From positions 186,001 to 250,000 of the forward strand of contig JABARE010000016.1 of NCBI GenBank assembly GCA_019187365.1: 64,000 nucleotides of DNA, written 5' to 3'. The stretch is from Saprospiraceae bacterium (GTDB lineage Bacteria > Bacteroidota > Bacteroidia > Chitinophagales > Saprospiraceae). How positions within the stretch are numbered: position 1 is the stretch's first letter; each line of letters opens with the position of its first letter. Below are positions 33,991-42,662 of this stretch, piece after piece. Made by a program: the position numbers and the translations under genes. The notes below the pieces were generated by a model. That model ran no database searches. It saw only the letters and a list, made by a program, of their open reading frames with translations, and had not been told where the DNA came from.

Positions 33991-35382
33991 ATGACCATGC
34001 TGGTAGAGAGATTAAGACGGGCGGGCCCCAAGAGGCTCTTATCGCTAGACGGAGGTGGCATCCGGGGTGTTGTTACACTGGGATACCTTGAGCGCATTGA
34101 ACAACTGCTCGGTGAAAAACATGGCGATCCCAATTTTCGGCTTGCTGATTATTTTGATCTGATCGGTGGTACGAGCACTGGTTCCATCATTGCTTCGGGC
34201 CTGGCCATTGGCTTGAGGGCTGCTGAAATCAAGGATCGGTATTTCGCACTGGGCGGCAAAATATTTGGCCAGAAGAAGGGTTTCCTCAACTACCTCACTA
34301 AGGGATATAAATACGACAGCAAGCCCCTGGAATATGCGCTTCGCGATTTTTTTGGCGACATCGCACTCGGTGACCAGGAAAGGATCAGGACCGGGCTCTG
34401 CATCTTTACCAAACGAGCGGAGACCTTTAGCACTTGGGCCCTGTTCAACCATCCGGACGGCATGTTCTATTCGCAAAACCGGGACTGGCCGCTGTGGCAG
34501 ATCATCATGGCCAGCGCAGCCGCGCCGACGTATTTCATTCCCGTTTTTTTAGAAGATAATGCGGGCGACAGGGGAGCCTTCATCGACGGTGGGATCAGTA
34601 TGGTAAACAACCCTTCCTTCAGGTTATTCCTGTTGGCCTGCCTTCAATCGTATCCATTTCATTGGGTGCCCGGAAAGGACAACCTGTTGTTGGTGTCGGT
34701 AGGAACCGGCAAATCGGACCAACGCACCAGCAACGAAGTGCTGAAAAAGAAGTCGCTTCTGGGTTGGGCTGCCGCCATGCCAGAGTATTTTATGTATGAT
34801 GCCAACCAGATGAATCAAATGATCATGCAATTGCTCAGTGAATCACCAACGGCAAGGGTCATCGACAGCGAATTGGGAAATCTCGAAAAGGAAAAGTACC
34901 TGAACTTTGAAGCCCTGTCTTACTTGCGTTACGACATTCAGTTTTCTGCAAAGGAACTTGGCGCCCTTGGAATTGAACTTTCGAAAGCGAAGCTGGAAGC
35001 ACTAGGAGCCATGGACAATCCCGACAACATGGAAATTCTTGCCTCCATTGGTGCTAAGGCTGCAGAAAGCGCTGTTCTCGCAGATCATTTCTCCGATACA
35101 TTCCATGTAAACCAGTCCACACACAAAATCACACTCTTTGAAACCGGTAAGAGCTATCCTCTTCCATTTCAATTTTATGTTAAGCGTGAAATACCGATTG
35201 AGGCGTGTGAAATAGGACATCCATTTTATGTAATGACCATGGAGGGCCTGATGCACGCCAAGGCTGGCGACTACCTCGTTCGTGGCATTCATGGCGAATA
35301 CTATGCCTGCGACCGGGAGATCTTTTACAAAACCTATTCAGCAGTTGAACGACCTGGGGGTGGAGGCTCAAGTGCATCGTAG
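33991..35382 (+). CDS. Patatin-like phospholipase with extra C-terminal domain
   Basis: 463 residues. The patatin core is complete: the oxyanion loop DGGGIRG (20-26), nucleophile Ser62 in GTSTG (60-64) and catalytic Asp199 in DGG. Patatins cut acyl chains from membrane lipids, and relatives (CapV) are effectors of CBASS immunity. Residues ~389-452 form an added module (FYVMTMEGLMHAKAGDYLVRG, then GEYYACDREIFYKTY). This is strongly like the GDY(I/L)(V/I)KGxxGEFYPCKPDIFExTYE motif that I recall from small phage and prophage proteins. A Gly/Ser tail ends the protein. Third gene of the TIR unit. Its last 49 bases overlap the convergent two-TM gene. Confidence 0.9.
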   Translation: MTMLVERLRRAGPKRLLSLDGGGIRGVVTLGYLERIEQLLGEKHGDPNFRLADYFDLIGGTSTGSIIASGLAIGLRAAEIKDRYFALGGKIFGQKKGFLNYLTKGYKYDSKPLEYALRDFFGDIALGDQERIRTGLCIFTKRAETFSTWALFNHPDGMFYSQNRDWPLWQIIMASAAAPTYFIPVFLEDNAGDRGAFIDGGISMVNNPSFRLFLLACLQSYPFHWVPGKDNLLLVSVGTGKSDQRTSNEVLKKKSLLGWAAAMPEYFMYDANQMNQMIMQLLSESPTARVIDSELGNLEKEKYLNFEALSYLRYDIQFSAKELGALGIELSKAKLEALGAMDNPDNMEILASIGAKAAESAVLADHFSDTFHVNQSTHKITLFETGKSYPLPFQFYVKREIPIEACEIGHPFYVMTMEGLMHAKAGDYLVRGIHGEYYACDREIFYKTYSAVERPGGGGSSAS

Positions 35383-35933
35383 ATTGTAGGTGCGGAGCGG
35401 TCAAATTCGCTCAGGAAAGTCTTGCGGATGACTTTCCAGTTATTGCGTATATCCTGGGCTGCGGCTGACCAAGCATCCTCATTCCGGGCAGCCGGGGGCA
35501 ATTTCAGGACAATATCGTAAATGCTTTTTAGTGACTCAAAAGGGTAAGAACCCAGGTGTTTGTGGCTCTCTCCGATGTTGGTGTAAACTCCTCTGACTTC
35601 GTCGATGACCTTGGACAATGCAAGCAGGCATTTGTAATATTCCTCTTCAGACCGGGTCGGCTTTTCGGTATAGATCGTCGCAAGACTGACGGCGTGAATC
35701 ATATTGCTCCACAATTGCCTCAATGCATTGGTGAAACTCGAACGTCGCTGAAAACAAAAGCCAAGATAGGCGATCGGGACTGCTAACATGACCGGGATGA
35801 GGTCCTTGAATAGCAGGTAATGGCTGGTCTGCATCCGAATGTCTATGGTCTTCAGCAAAAGTCCCAGCAGGATCACTGTAGCATAAAATGCCGTGATGAG
35901 GGAGATGTTGAAAATGAGCTTCTTTTTCGTCAT
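35334..35933 (-). CDS. Two-transmembrane protein overlapping the patatin gene
   Basis: 199 residues. Two membrane helices at about 8-30 and 42-62 are followed by a helical cytoplasmic part (LRQLWSNMIHAVSLATIYTEK...YYKCLLALSKVIDEVRGVYTNIGE) and a Pro-rich end. The build resembles SLATT-type two-helix effectors of bacterial conflict systems, but I see no diagnostic motif, so this is only a shape match. It is convergent with the patatin gene and overlaps its coding end by 49 bases, so the transcripts are antisense to each other there. Confidence 0.65.
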   Translation of the reverse strand: MTKKKLIFNISLITAFYATVILLGLLLKTIDIRMQTSHYLLFKDLIPVMLAVPIAYLGFCFQRRSSFTNALRQLWSNMIHAVSLATIYTEKPTRSEEEYYKCLLALSKVIDEVRGVYTNIGESHKHLGSYPFESLKSIYDIVLKLPPAARNEDAWSAAAQDIRNNWKVIRKTFLSEFDRSAPTIYDALEPPPPGRSTAE

Positions 35934-36073
35934 CCGGTGGTTCGTTTACGCAGGGCGAAGTTATTGAAAATCGAACCTGGATTTGGTATCAGGAGGACGT
36001 CATGCGCCCCTCTTGGCGTAAAATACCCTTCTTAGTGATATCCGCTGAAAGGCAACGCAAAGAATCCTGGCGG

Positions 36074-36652
36074 TCAGGGCTTTTTTTCTGAAGACTTGCA
36101 GGGTTTGTAAGACTTTACAAAGTGGTGGTAGGGTGTGGTCTGATAGTGATTTCCGCCAAAATACCGCGTCAGGATTTCAAACGTATCGGCATCCTGGTAA
36201 CCGGGCAAAGGTTGGATGGTGTTAAAATTCTCATCCATGAACACAAAAGTAGGATACGACAGCCGGCCATTTGTTATCTCAACAGCGAGTTGATGAATTC
36301 CGCGCCTTCCATTTGACATAAATTTGAAAACCCTGGATTTGAATTCGATGTCCTCTTTGTGCTCGGCGTTGAATTTTATTGCGTAGTATTTATCATTGAC
36401 GTATTGCACTACCCGGGGATCCTGAAAAGTACTGCTGTCCATCCGTTTGCACCAATAACACCAGTCGGTGTAGATATCGACCAACACTTTGCGCCTTTCC
36501 TTTTGCATTAGAGCCTGAACTTCTTCCCAATTGACCCAGCGGATCTTATCCTGGGCCTGGAGGGCAGGAATGAATGAAAAGGCCAGAAACAAAGCCAGCC
36601 CACTCCTTAGCAGGGGGGGCAGGACGTAGCCTATATGAGGATGCACAATCAT
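36074..36652 (-). CDS. Secreted thioredoxin-like protein
   Basis: 192 residues with a signal peptide (LALFLAFSFIPALQAQ, after an extended N-terminus; a later start is possible). The thioredoxin fold has the active site WCYWCKRMD near 67 and the sequence pattern TFQDPRVVQYVNDKYYAIKFNAE, found in DUF255/YyaL-like or DsbD-gamma-like thioredoxins. It is predicted to act in the periplasm as a thiol-disulfide enzyme. It lies alone on the minus strand between the two-TM gene and ribD. Confidence 0.85.
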   Translation of the reverse strand: MIVHPHIGYVLPPLLRSGLALFLAFSFIPALQAQDKIRWVNWEEVQALMQKERRKVLVDIYTDWCYWCKRMDSSTFQDPRVVQYVNDKYYAIKFNAEHKEDIEFKSRVFKFMSNGRRGIHQLAVEITNGRLSYPTFVFMDENFNTIQPLPGYQDADTFEILTRYFGGNHYQTTPYHHFVKSYKPCKSSEKKP

Positions 36653-36742
36653 ACCTATTACAAAATAACGACGTACTAACCGATCGGCAAAGCGCTTGGT
36701 CGATTGAATGGGCGACTTTAAGGCAACTTTAACGAATAAAGT

Positions 36743-37744
36743 TCAATTTTTAGAGTAAATACATATTAAATCTGAGGCTAATGTGTACGAGCGGACGAGC
36801 CTGCCCCTGATTTGTGGAGCTTTTATTCCATTCTCGAGCCAAATTTGGCGGGATTGGATAACGCGTGCTTCGTCCCAAAGCCCGGCTGAAATGAAAGCGG
36901 ACAGGGTATTGGCACCCCCTTCAACCAGGATGGATTGAATTCCTTTGCCGTACAACCATGACAGTAAGCGGGGGAGGGATATGGTCTTTTCGCCAGGAAA
37001 TTCCAGCCCGGCAATGAGTGTCTCGGCATCATTGCCAAGGATCCTGAGATCAGTATGTTTCGATTTATCCATGTGGCCCAGGATGATGCGCGCGGGATTT
37101 TTGCCTATCCATGAACGGGTCGTCAGCAGTGGGTTGTCCACCAAGACGGTGTTTTTTCCTACCAGTATGGCATCGGTTTGGCTACGCCATTTGTGGACGA
37201 GCATATCCGAGTATGGGTTGGAGATTTTCGTCCGCTTGCCCGTTCCCAGAAAAAAATCCGCGGATTGAGCAAATTTCAACACCACATAAGGTCTTTTTTC
37301 TAAAACGAACACTTCAAATGGGCGGATGAGTGTGCGCCCTTCGGCTTCACAGAGGGGGCCGATGACCCGAACACCTGCATTTTTGAGGAGCTCCAGGCTC
37401 CTCCCCGCCATGTATGGGTTTGGATCCTGGCAGGCGTAGGCAACCGTTGGGATTTGCTCTTTCAGGATGCGATCCGTACAGGGGGGCGTTTTGCCGCGGT
37501 GATTACAGGGTTCCAGGCTGACGTATAGCGTACTCTCCCTCAGTAAATTCCGGTCAGAAGTGGCAACAGAATGAATGGCCTCGATCTCGGCATGAGACCC
37601 ACCGGCAGCGCGATGGTAGCCCTGACCAATGATTCGCTTGCCGTGCACGATCAATGCACCTACCGGAGGGTTGGGCGATACATGGCCAATGCCTTTCCTG
37701 GCCAGGAAAAAACAATGCCGGATGTATAGTTCATGTTGGGTCAT
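36743..37744 (-). CDS. ribD: Riboflavin biosynthesis deaminase/reductase
   Basis: 333 residues. The deaminase domain (~1-145) has the zinc ligands in HAEIEAI and PCNHRGKTPPC. The reductase domain (~147-330) has the FAQSADFFLGTGKRTKISNPYSD stretch and LVEGGANTLSAFI. RibD makes two successive steps of riboflavin synthesis (deamination and reduction of the pyrimidine). The protein looks full length. It is not next to other rib genes here, a common state in Bacteroidota. Confidence 0.95.
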   Translation of the reverse strand: MTQHELYIRHCFFLARKGIGHVSPNPPVGALIVHGKRIIGQGYHRAAGGSHAEIEAIHSVATSDRNLLRESTLYVSLEPCNHRGKTPPCTDRILKEQIPTVAYACQDPNPYMAGRSLELLKNAGVRVIGPLCEAEGRTLIRPFEVFVLEKRPYVVLKFAQSADFFLGTGKRTKISNPYSDMLVHKWRSQTDAILVGKNTVLVDNPLLTTRSWIGKNPARIILGHMDKSKHTDLRILGNDAETLIAGLEFPGEKTISLPRLLSWLYGKGIQSILVEGGANTLSAFISAGLWDEARVIQSRQIWLENGIKAPQIRGRLVRSYTLASDLICIYSKN

Positions 37745-37795
37745 CCCCTTCCTGCGTCAAATTTTGTGCAATTTAGCCAGGATGTTCTTCCCGGC

Positions 37796-37823
37796 TTTCA
37801 TTGGCCGTCTGATACTATATTTG
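37796..37823 (+). promoter_or_regulatory. Promoter of the aquaporin-like gene
   Basis: TATATTTG at 37816-37823 matches TANNTTTG exactly. A TTTC at 37796-37799 lies 16 bases upstream, a weak -33. It implies translation from the ATG at 37839 rather than from upstream in-frame codons. Confidence 0.55.
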
Positions 37824-37838
37824 TCAAAAATCCCACCT

Positions 37839-38471
37839 ATGAAACTAAACAAACTCGTCGTAGAGTGCATCGGAACTTTTTTTTTAGTTCTGGTCGTCAA
37901 TATGTGTGCCCTGGGGAATGCGGGTACTTTTACGCCAATCGCTGCGGGCTTCATCCTCGTTGCTATGATCTTTGCAGGAGGACACGTGTCGGGAGCCCAT
38001 TACAACCCAGCGGTCACTCTGGCAGTATTCCTGCGTGGAAAATGTTCTGCGGCGGATGTTCCGTCGTACATTTTCGCACAATTATTGGGTGCCTCGGTAG
38101 CTTCGCTGCTGGCAAGCGCCTTTTTTCTTGATAAAATGGGTCCGGGGATGGACCTTTCCATGACGGTAGGTCAGGCCCTTATGGCCGAATTGCTTGGAAC
38201 TTTTGCCTTATGCTGGGTTGTTTTAAATGTAGCAACCGCGCAAAATACAAGTGGAAATTCGTTTTATGGGCTGGCCATCGGTGCGGTAATCGTTAGCATG
38301 GCATATGCCTTTGGTCCGGTGTCGGGTGCAGCCTTCAACCCTGCAGTTGCCCTCAGCCTTGGGGTGAGCAATCTGTCCGGATTCAACAATTTCTGGATCT
38401 ACCTCATAGGTGAAATACTGGGAGCAGTACTTGCGGCCTATGCGTTTATCTTCGCAAACGGTAAGGAATAG
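37839..38471 (+). CDS. MIP/aquaporin family channel with altered selectivity motif
   Basis: 210 residues from the ATG at 37839, with six membrane helices. The first NPA box is NPAV (56-59) within SGAHYNPAVTL, and the second is NPAV (167-170) within SGAAFNPAVAL. In water and glycerol channels the second box is normally NPAR, and this Arg forms the narrowest filter. Here Val170 replaces it, so the pore is expected to be wider or less selective. Substrate is unknown. The gene is alone downstream of the divergent ribD gene. Confidence 0.88.
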   Translation: MKLNKLVVECIGTFFLVLVVNMCALGNAGTFTPIAAGFILVAMIFAGGHVSGAHYNPAVTLAVFLRGKCSAADVPSYIFAQLLGASVASLLASAFFLDKMGPGMDLSMTVGQALMAELLGTFALCWVVLNVATAQNTSGNSFYGLAIGAVIVSMAYAFGPVSGAAFNPAVALSLGVSNLSGFNNFWIYLIGEILGAVLAAYAFIFANGKE

Positions 38472-38578
38472 TCACTTAGGCGGAACGCTTCATAAACGGG
38501 ATTAAGCACCGTGGCAGTAGGGCCTTGCCCTCCAGCAGCACCAGGTTGAACCAATTTGCTAATTTCTACCCGGGCGCA

Positions 38579-39724
38579 TCACCATTTTCCCTTCAGGCAC
38601 CTGGAGATGATATCAATTGAATGATCGATCTCCTGAGGGGTATTGAAATGTGCAAAGGAAAAGCGAACGGCCTTGCCCGGATGATTTGGCCGGATGGCGG
38701 AGATGACGTGAGAGCCCTTTTCTGTGCCGGAGCTGCATGCTGAACCTGCAGAAACACTTAGCCCCTCCACGTCAAAAAGGACATTCATGAGTTCGATGCC
38801 TTCGAACCAGGGGAAATGCACGTTTACAATTTTAGGCGAAACATTTTCGGGAGGCGAATTGAGTTCCAAACCAGGAACATGCTCCATCAGGTTTGAGATG
38901 AATCGTTCCCGTAGCTGCGCAAGGGTGGTTAACCTTGAATCGAGATCTTCATAGCACCGGCTGAGGGCGAAACTCAGTGCCCCAATCCCGTAGATATTTT
39001 CTGTTCCTGCACGCATATTGCGCTCCTGGCTCCCTCCGTGAACGAGGGGTTCCAGAATATTCCCGCTGCGTATGTAAGTAAAGGCACTGCCCTTGGGTGC
39101 ATAGAATTTGTGCGCAGAGCCTGTGGCGAAGTCTACCGGCAAATCCCGGAGCGCATATTTTGAAAAGCCCATACCCTGCACGGTGTCGCTATGGAATAGG
39201 GCTCCGTGCGAATGTACCACTTGCCCTGTCGATTCGAGGTCTGTGATGGTGCCCAATTCGTTGTTGACATGCATAAGCGAAACCAAAGTGGTAGACCCTG
39301 GATAGCGGCGCAGCAACAGATCGAGTTGCTCTTCGGAGAATCTTCCATAGTGATCGACATCCAGGTAATGGATCTTTGCTAGCCCTCGTTCAGAAAGCCA
39401 GTCGAATGTGTTAAGGTTGCATGCGTGCTCAATCTGGGTACTGATGATGTCGGTAACGCCAAGGCTGCGAACGCAACTTTTGAGGATCAGGTTGTTGGAT
39501 TCGCTTCCCGATGAAGTGAAAAACAATTCTGAAGGATTGCAGGAGAGGTGTTTGGAGACCGTTTTGCGGCATTCCTCGATAAAACTGCGCGACGCGCGCC
39601 CTTCAGCGTGAGTAGAGGAGGGATTGCCGTAGAACTTGCCAACAATTTCACATAAATGATCTTTGACTTCGGGCAGCAGCGGCGTCGTTGCGGCGTGATC
39701 GAAATAAATGCGCTTTTTGCTCAT
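38579..39724 (-). CDS. Cysteine desulfurase (NifS/IscS-like)
   Basis: 381 residues, a PLP-dependent class V aminotransferase fold. Visible are the start YFDHAATTP, His100 stacking on PLP in IEH, the PLP lysine K206 in SAHKFYAPKG, and the sulfur-accepting Cys in SAGSACSSG near residue 325. The enzyme takes sulfur from cysteine for Fe-S clusters, tRNA thiolation and related uses. Length and motifs are full. The start overlaps the stop of the phosphoglucosamine mutase gene by 4 bases, so the two are co-translated. Confidence 0.93.
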   Translation of the reverse strand: MSKKRIYFDHAATTPLLPEVKDHLCEIVGKFYGNPSSTHAEGRASRSFIEECRKTVSKHLSCNPSELFFTSSGSESNNLILKSCVRSLGVTDIISTQIEHACNLNTFDWLSERGLAKIHYLDVDHYGRFSEEQLDLLLRRYPGSTTLVSLMHVNNELGTITDLESTGQVVHSHGALFHSDTVQGMGFSKYALRDLPVDFATGSAHKFYAPKGSAFTYIRSGNILEPLVHGGSQERNMRAGTENIYGIGALSFALSRCYEDLDSRLTTLAQLRERFISNLMEHVPGLELNSPPENVSPKIVNVHFPWFEGIELMNVLFDVEGLSVSAGSACSSGTEKGSHVISAIRPNHPGKAVRFSFAHFNTPQEIDHSIDIISRCLKGKW

Positions 39725-41103
39725 GTTCGGGCGTTGAAGCGATGTAACAGTTTTTGGATATCGTCTGCCAGTTTTCCTGCGGTTTGGGCATCCCGGGCTT
39801 CACTATAGATGCGGAGCACAGGCTCCGTATTGGATCTGCGAACCTGAACCCACCCTTCGGGATAATCCACTTTGATGCCGTCGGTGAGATCGGGCTCGGC
39901 CTCCTGCAATGCATTTGCCAGGTAGTCCAGGATGGCGGTGGTGTCAACATGGTTGCCAAGCAAAAATTTGCGTTTTTCCATAACATAGTTGGGGTAGCGG
40001 TCGCGCAACCTGGACAGGGGTGTGTGGTCTATGGCAAGTTTTGACAGGGCCAGGGCAATGCCAATCAGTGCATCCCGTCCGTAATGCAGATCCGGAACGA
40101 TGATCCCACCATTTCCCTCGCCACCGATGACCGCTTCTACATCTTTCATCTTTTGGACGACATGCACTTCTCCAACCGCACTGGCAAAATAACCGCCACC
40201 TTTGGCAAGAACCACATCTCGTAGCGCCCTTGAAGAGGATAGGTTGGACACGGCATTTCCTGTGCGATGGTCCAGAACGTAATCTGCAACCAGCACCAGG
40301 GAGTATTCTTCACCAATGTATCTCCCCCCTTCATCGATCAGGGCAAGCCGGTCGACATCGGGATCCACGGCTATGCCAAGGTCAAAGCCCGTTTTGACAA
40401 TGTCCTTGAGTGCAGTCAAGTGATTGGAAAGGGGTTCCGGATCATGTGCGAACATCCCGCTCAGATCGTCGTTGATCAGGACATATTCCACCCCCAGTGC
40501 CTCAAAAAGTATGGGTAATGCCAGCGATCCGGTTGAGTTTATGCAGTCAGCGGCAATCCGGAAACGCTTGTTCTTAATGGCCTGAACGTCGACCAGCGGA
40601 TGTTGGATTATGGCTGCGACGTGGTCCTGCAGGCTGGTGTTGTATTCAATCTTAACACCTATCGATTCGATCCCGGGCATGACCTCCGTCCGGCTGGCCG
40701 CCCGTTCTAAAACCCAGGCTCCGTCTTCCGAGGAGAGGAATTCTCCGCGATCGTTCAGTAGCTTGAGTGCATTCCAATTGGCTGGATTGTGGCTTGCGCT
40801 GAGCACGATACCCCCATTCGCCGAACACTGGATCACAGCCATTTCAACGGTTGGGGTTGTGCTCAAACCCGTTTGTATGACATCCACGCCCATTGCCCGC
40901 AAATTGCCGCTTACCAGATCGTTGACCATTTCACCGCTTACGCGGGCATCCCGACCGATAACGACCTTTGGCTTGGGAGACTTTAGCTGCAGCCAACGGG
41001 CATAAGCTCCTGTGAAGGCAATAAGGTCTGAAGGACTCAGACTGTCTCCGGGCATACCGCCGATGGTGCCGCGAATCCCGGAAACTGAACTGATCAATGG
41101 CAT
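39721..41103 (-). CDS. glmM: Phosphoglucosamine/phosphomannose mutase family protein
   Basis: 460 residues with the four domains of the alpha-D-phosphohexomutase family. The phosphoserine loop LSASHNP has the catalytic Ser at 104, and the metal loop DPDVDR is near 239-244. The sugar-binding region contains GEGNGG and the phosphate-binding loop RRSNTEPVLRIY is near the C-terminus. GEGNGG (not GEMSG) is closer to phosphoglucosamine mutase and archaeal-type enzymes than to classical PGM. GlmM makes glucosamine-1-phosphate for cell-wall precursors. The symbol is tentative. The gene runs directly into the cysteine desulfurase gene. Confidence 0.87.
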   Translation of the reverse strand: MPLISSVSGIRGTIGGMPGDSLSPSDLIAFTGAYARWLQLKSPKPKVVIGRDARVSGEMVNDLVSGNLRAMGVDVIQTGLSTTPTVEMAVIQCSANGGIVLSASHNPANWNALKLLNDRGEFLSSEDGAWVLERAASRTEVMPGIESIGVKIEYNTSLQDHVAAIIQHPLVDVQAIKNKRFRIAADCINSTGSLALPILFEALGVEYVLINDDLSGMFAHDPEPLSNHLTALKDIVKTGFDLGIAVDPDVDRLALIDEGGRYIGEEYSLVLVADYVLDHRTGNAVSNLSSSRALRDVVLAKGGGYFASAVGEVHVVQKMKDVEAVIGGEGNGGIIVPDLHYGRDALIGIALALSKLAIDHTPLSRLRDRYPNYVMEKRKFLLGNHVDTTAILDYLANALQEAEPDLTDGIKVDYPEGWVQVRRSNTEPVLRIYSEARDAQTAGKLADDIQKLLHRFNART

Positions 41104-41609
41104 TAAAAAGTTTAAACTGCAAATGTATTAATTTCGACCTGATTGCGATTTCTTTGTATTCGCCGACCTATGGATCTGCCATAGCCAGACGAAGGGACTC
41201 GGAAAGGACGTCTGAATACTCCTCAGCAATCAAAGATGCATTGACCGGTCGGCCTGGGCTATGTTGAATGCTACGAAGGGGATGAAAAAGGGTTGTGGAT
41301 ATTGCCTAAAGGCCGATTGAACGGGGTAGAATTCTTTGATCTGTGCAGGCAGGTCATGCCGGATGTAAATGAAGATTTTGAAGGAAATCTCCGTAAGTCC
41401 TGAATTTTTGCGACAGTTTGTGTCATGCAATGGTTTCTTCCGCCGAATGCTCAGCGCCTGCCAAGTGCTTCAGTGGGGATGGAAATAAGCCAAATAGATA
41501 CTTCCACAGGCGAAATGTGTAATCAATTTCATTCTTGTGGAGTTACGAGCATCTGGGTACATGGTCTGCCGTAAATGACTGCTTATCTTTGCAGAATTGA
41601 CCCAATGAC
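41104..41609. other. 505-base intergenic region with one coding-like fragment
   Basis: No convincing complete gene, RNA or repeat is visible. On the plus strand, 41245-41403 is an open frame of 52 codons with protein-like composition (VGLGYVECYEG, LWILPKGRL, MPDVNEDFEGN). It has an in-frame stop directly before it and no start, so it may be a gene remnant. The rest is ordinary sequence, and the last ~30 bases hold the leader of the PAP2 gene. Confidence 0.4.
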
Positions 41610-42230
41610 ATGCTGGATTTTCTGAATGCGCTGGACCACGATTGGTTTCTCTGGATTCAGGGAGAATGGAGAAACCGTCAATGGGATCCCTATTTTGTGG
41701 CATTTCGGGAAAAATATACTTGGATACCCTTGTACATTTTTCTTCTCGGAACCGTTTTTTTCAATTACGGAAAAAGGGGGTGGCTCGTCGTGCTTGCGGT
41801 TGGTATACTCATAAGCTTGACGGACCAGACAAGCAGCAATCTGATCAAGAAAAGGATTCAAAGGGAGCGGCCATGTAACGAAACTTACTTCAAGGAGGCA
41901 TACCATAGTGCCATTTCGTGCAGTGGAGGTTATAGCATGCCGTCATCCCATGCGGCAAACCACATGGGATTGGCAACCTTTCTTTTTTTATTGTTTAGGA
42001 ATCCTTTCCGATGGTTATTGCCTTTTTGGGCCTTGCTCGTGGGGTATTCCCAAGTCTATGTGGGCGTTCATTTTCCGATGGATGTAGGCTTGGGGTGGTC
42101 CCTGGGAGCTGTCCTTGGAACCTTGGTAATGGCATTGTTCTCTAGAGCCGTGAACGGCGCTTTGCCGGGAACGGAAAAGTGGAATTTCCGAATGCGACGG
42201 ATAAACATTGCCAGCCTCTTGAAAAAGTGA
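41610..42230 (+). CDS. PAP2 family lipid phosphatase
   Basis: 206 residues with about five membrane helices. The three PAP2 motifs are present: KKRIQRERPC (motif 1), PSSHAANHMG (motif 2, catalytic His) and SQVYVGVHFPMDVGLGWSLG (motif 3, His-Asp). Family members dephosphorylate lipid phosphates such as phosphatidate or undecaprenyl pyrophosphate. Bacteroidota members include LpxE/LpxF-like lipid A phosphatases, and which substrate applies here cannot be told. The gene is alone on the plus strand. Confidence 0.92.
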   Translation: MLDFLNALDHDWFLWIQGEWRNRQWDPYFVAFREKYTWIPLYIFLLGTVFFNYGKRGWLVVLAVGILISLTDQTSSNLIKKRIQRERPCNETYFKEAYHSAISCSGGYSMPSSHAANHMGLATFLFLLFRNPFRWLLPFWALLVGYSQVYVGVHFPMDVGLGWSLGAVLGTLVMALFSRAVNGALPGTEKWNFRMRRINIASLLKK

Positions 42231-42349
42231 AATCAATGACATGAATCGCCCCTTCCTGATGGTTTAAAGGGCAAAATAGAGTTCAGACAAAATTTTGGTT
42301 TTTCCTCAAAGGGGGCACCTCCTATTGGGCCATGAGGCTTGATTCCCGG

Positions 42350-42640
42350 TTAGTTCCCGAATGGGAGGGCGAACCCATCCAGCGAGAGCATAAATAGGAT
42401 AATAAGCAGGCTTTCTATGATAAGGATACCCAATAAAGTAGAATACCAATTGGGCAGGTGGGATCTTTCCAACTTCTCCGCGATCAGGGAGATGCCAAGG
42501 GTGGTTGAAGAAATGGATGCAACGAGTAATGCGAGAAAAAATCCGATGTAATCATGAACCAACCAAACTGATATGAGCGTTATCGGAAAAAGCAGGGCTA
42601 GATGCAGCAAAGTCTTGCGGGGATTTGTTTTTTGGTTCAT
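42350..42640 (-). CDS. Small three-helix membrane protein
   Basis: 96 residues with three hydrophobic helices (LLHLALLFPITLISVWLV, GFFLALLVASISSTTLGISLI, YSTLLGILIIESLLIILFML). There are no charged motifs beyond the basic N-terminus MNQKTNPRK. No family recognised. The protein starts 22 bases from the divergent DUF6794 gene. Real-gene status rests on codon-like composition and clean membrane topology. Confidence 0.65.
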   Translation of the reverse strand: MNQKTNPRKTLLHLALLFPITLISVWLVHDYIGFFLALLVASISSTTLGISLIAEKLERSHLPNWYSTLLGILIIESLLIILFMLSLDGFALPFGN

Positions 42641-42662
42641 GGGCTGCGATGGATAGCAAACA

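Noticed and set aside
31945-35382. Classical CBASS or Thoeris operon
   Set aside because: No CD-NTase (cyclase), no ThsA-type SIR2/SLOG protein and no Cap2/Cap3 genes adjoin; only the effector families are shared.
30888-35933. Prophage or integrative element carrying the TIR unit
   Set aside because: No integrase, phage structural, mobilisation or tRNA-attachment signs are in view; tRNA-Arg at 12.1 kb is far away and undamaged.
37629-37838. N-terminal extension of the aquaporin-like gene
   Set aside because: It overlaps ribD on the other strand, and the promoter box at 37816-37823 lies within it.
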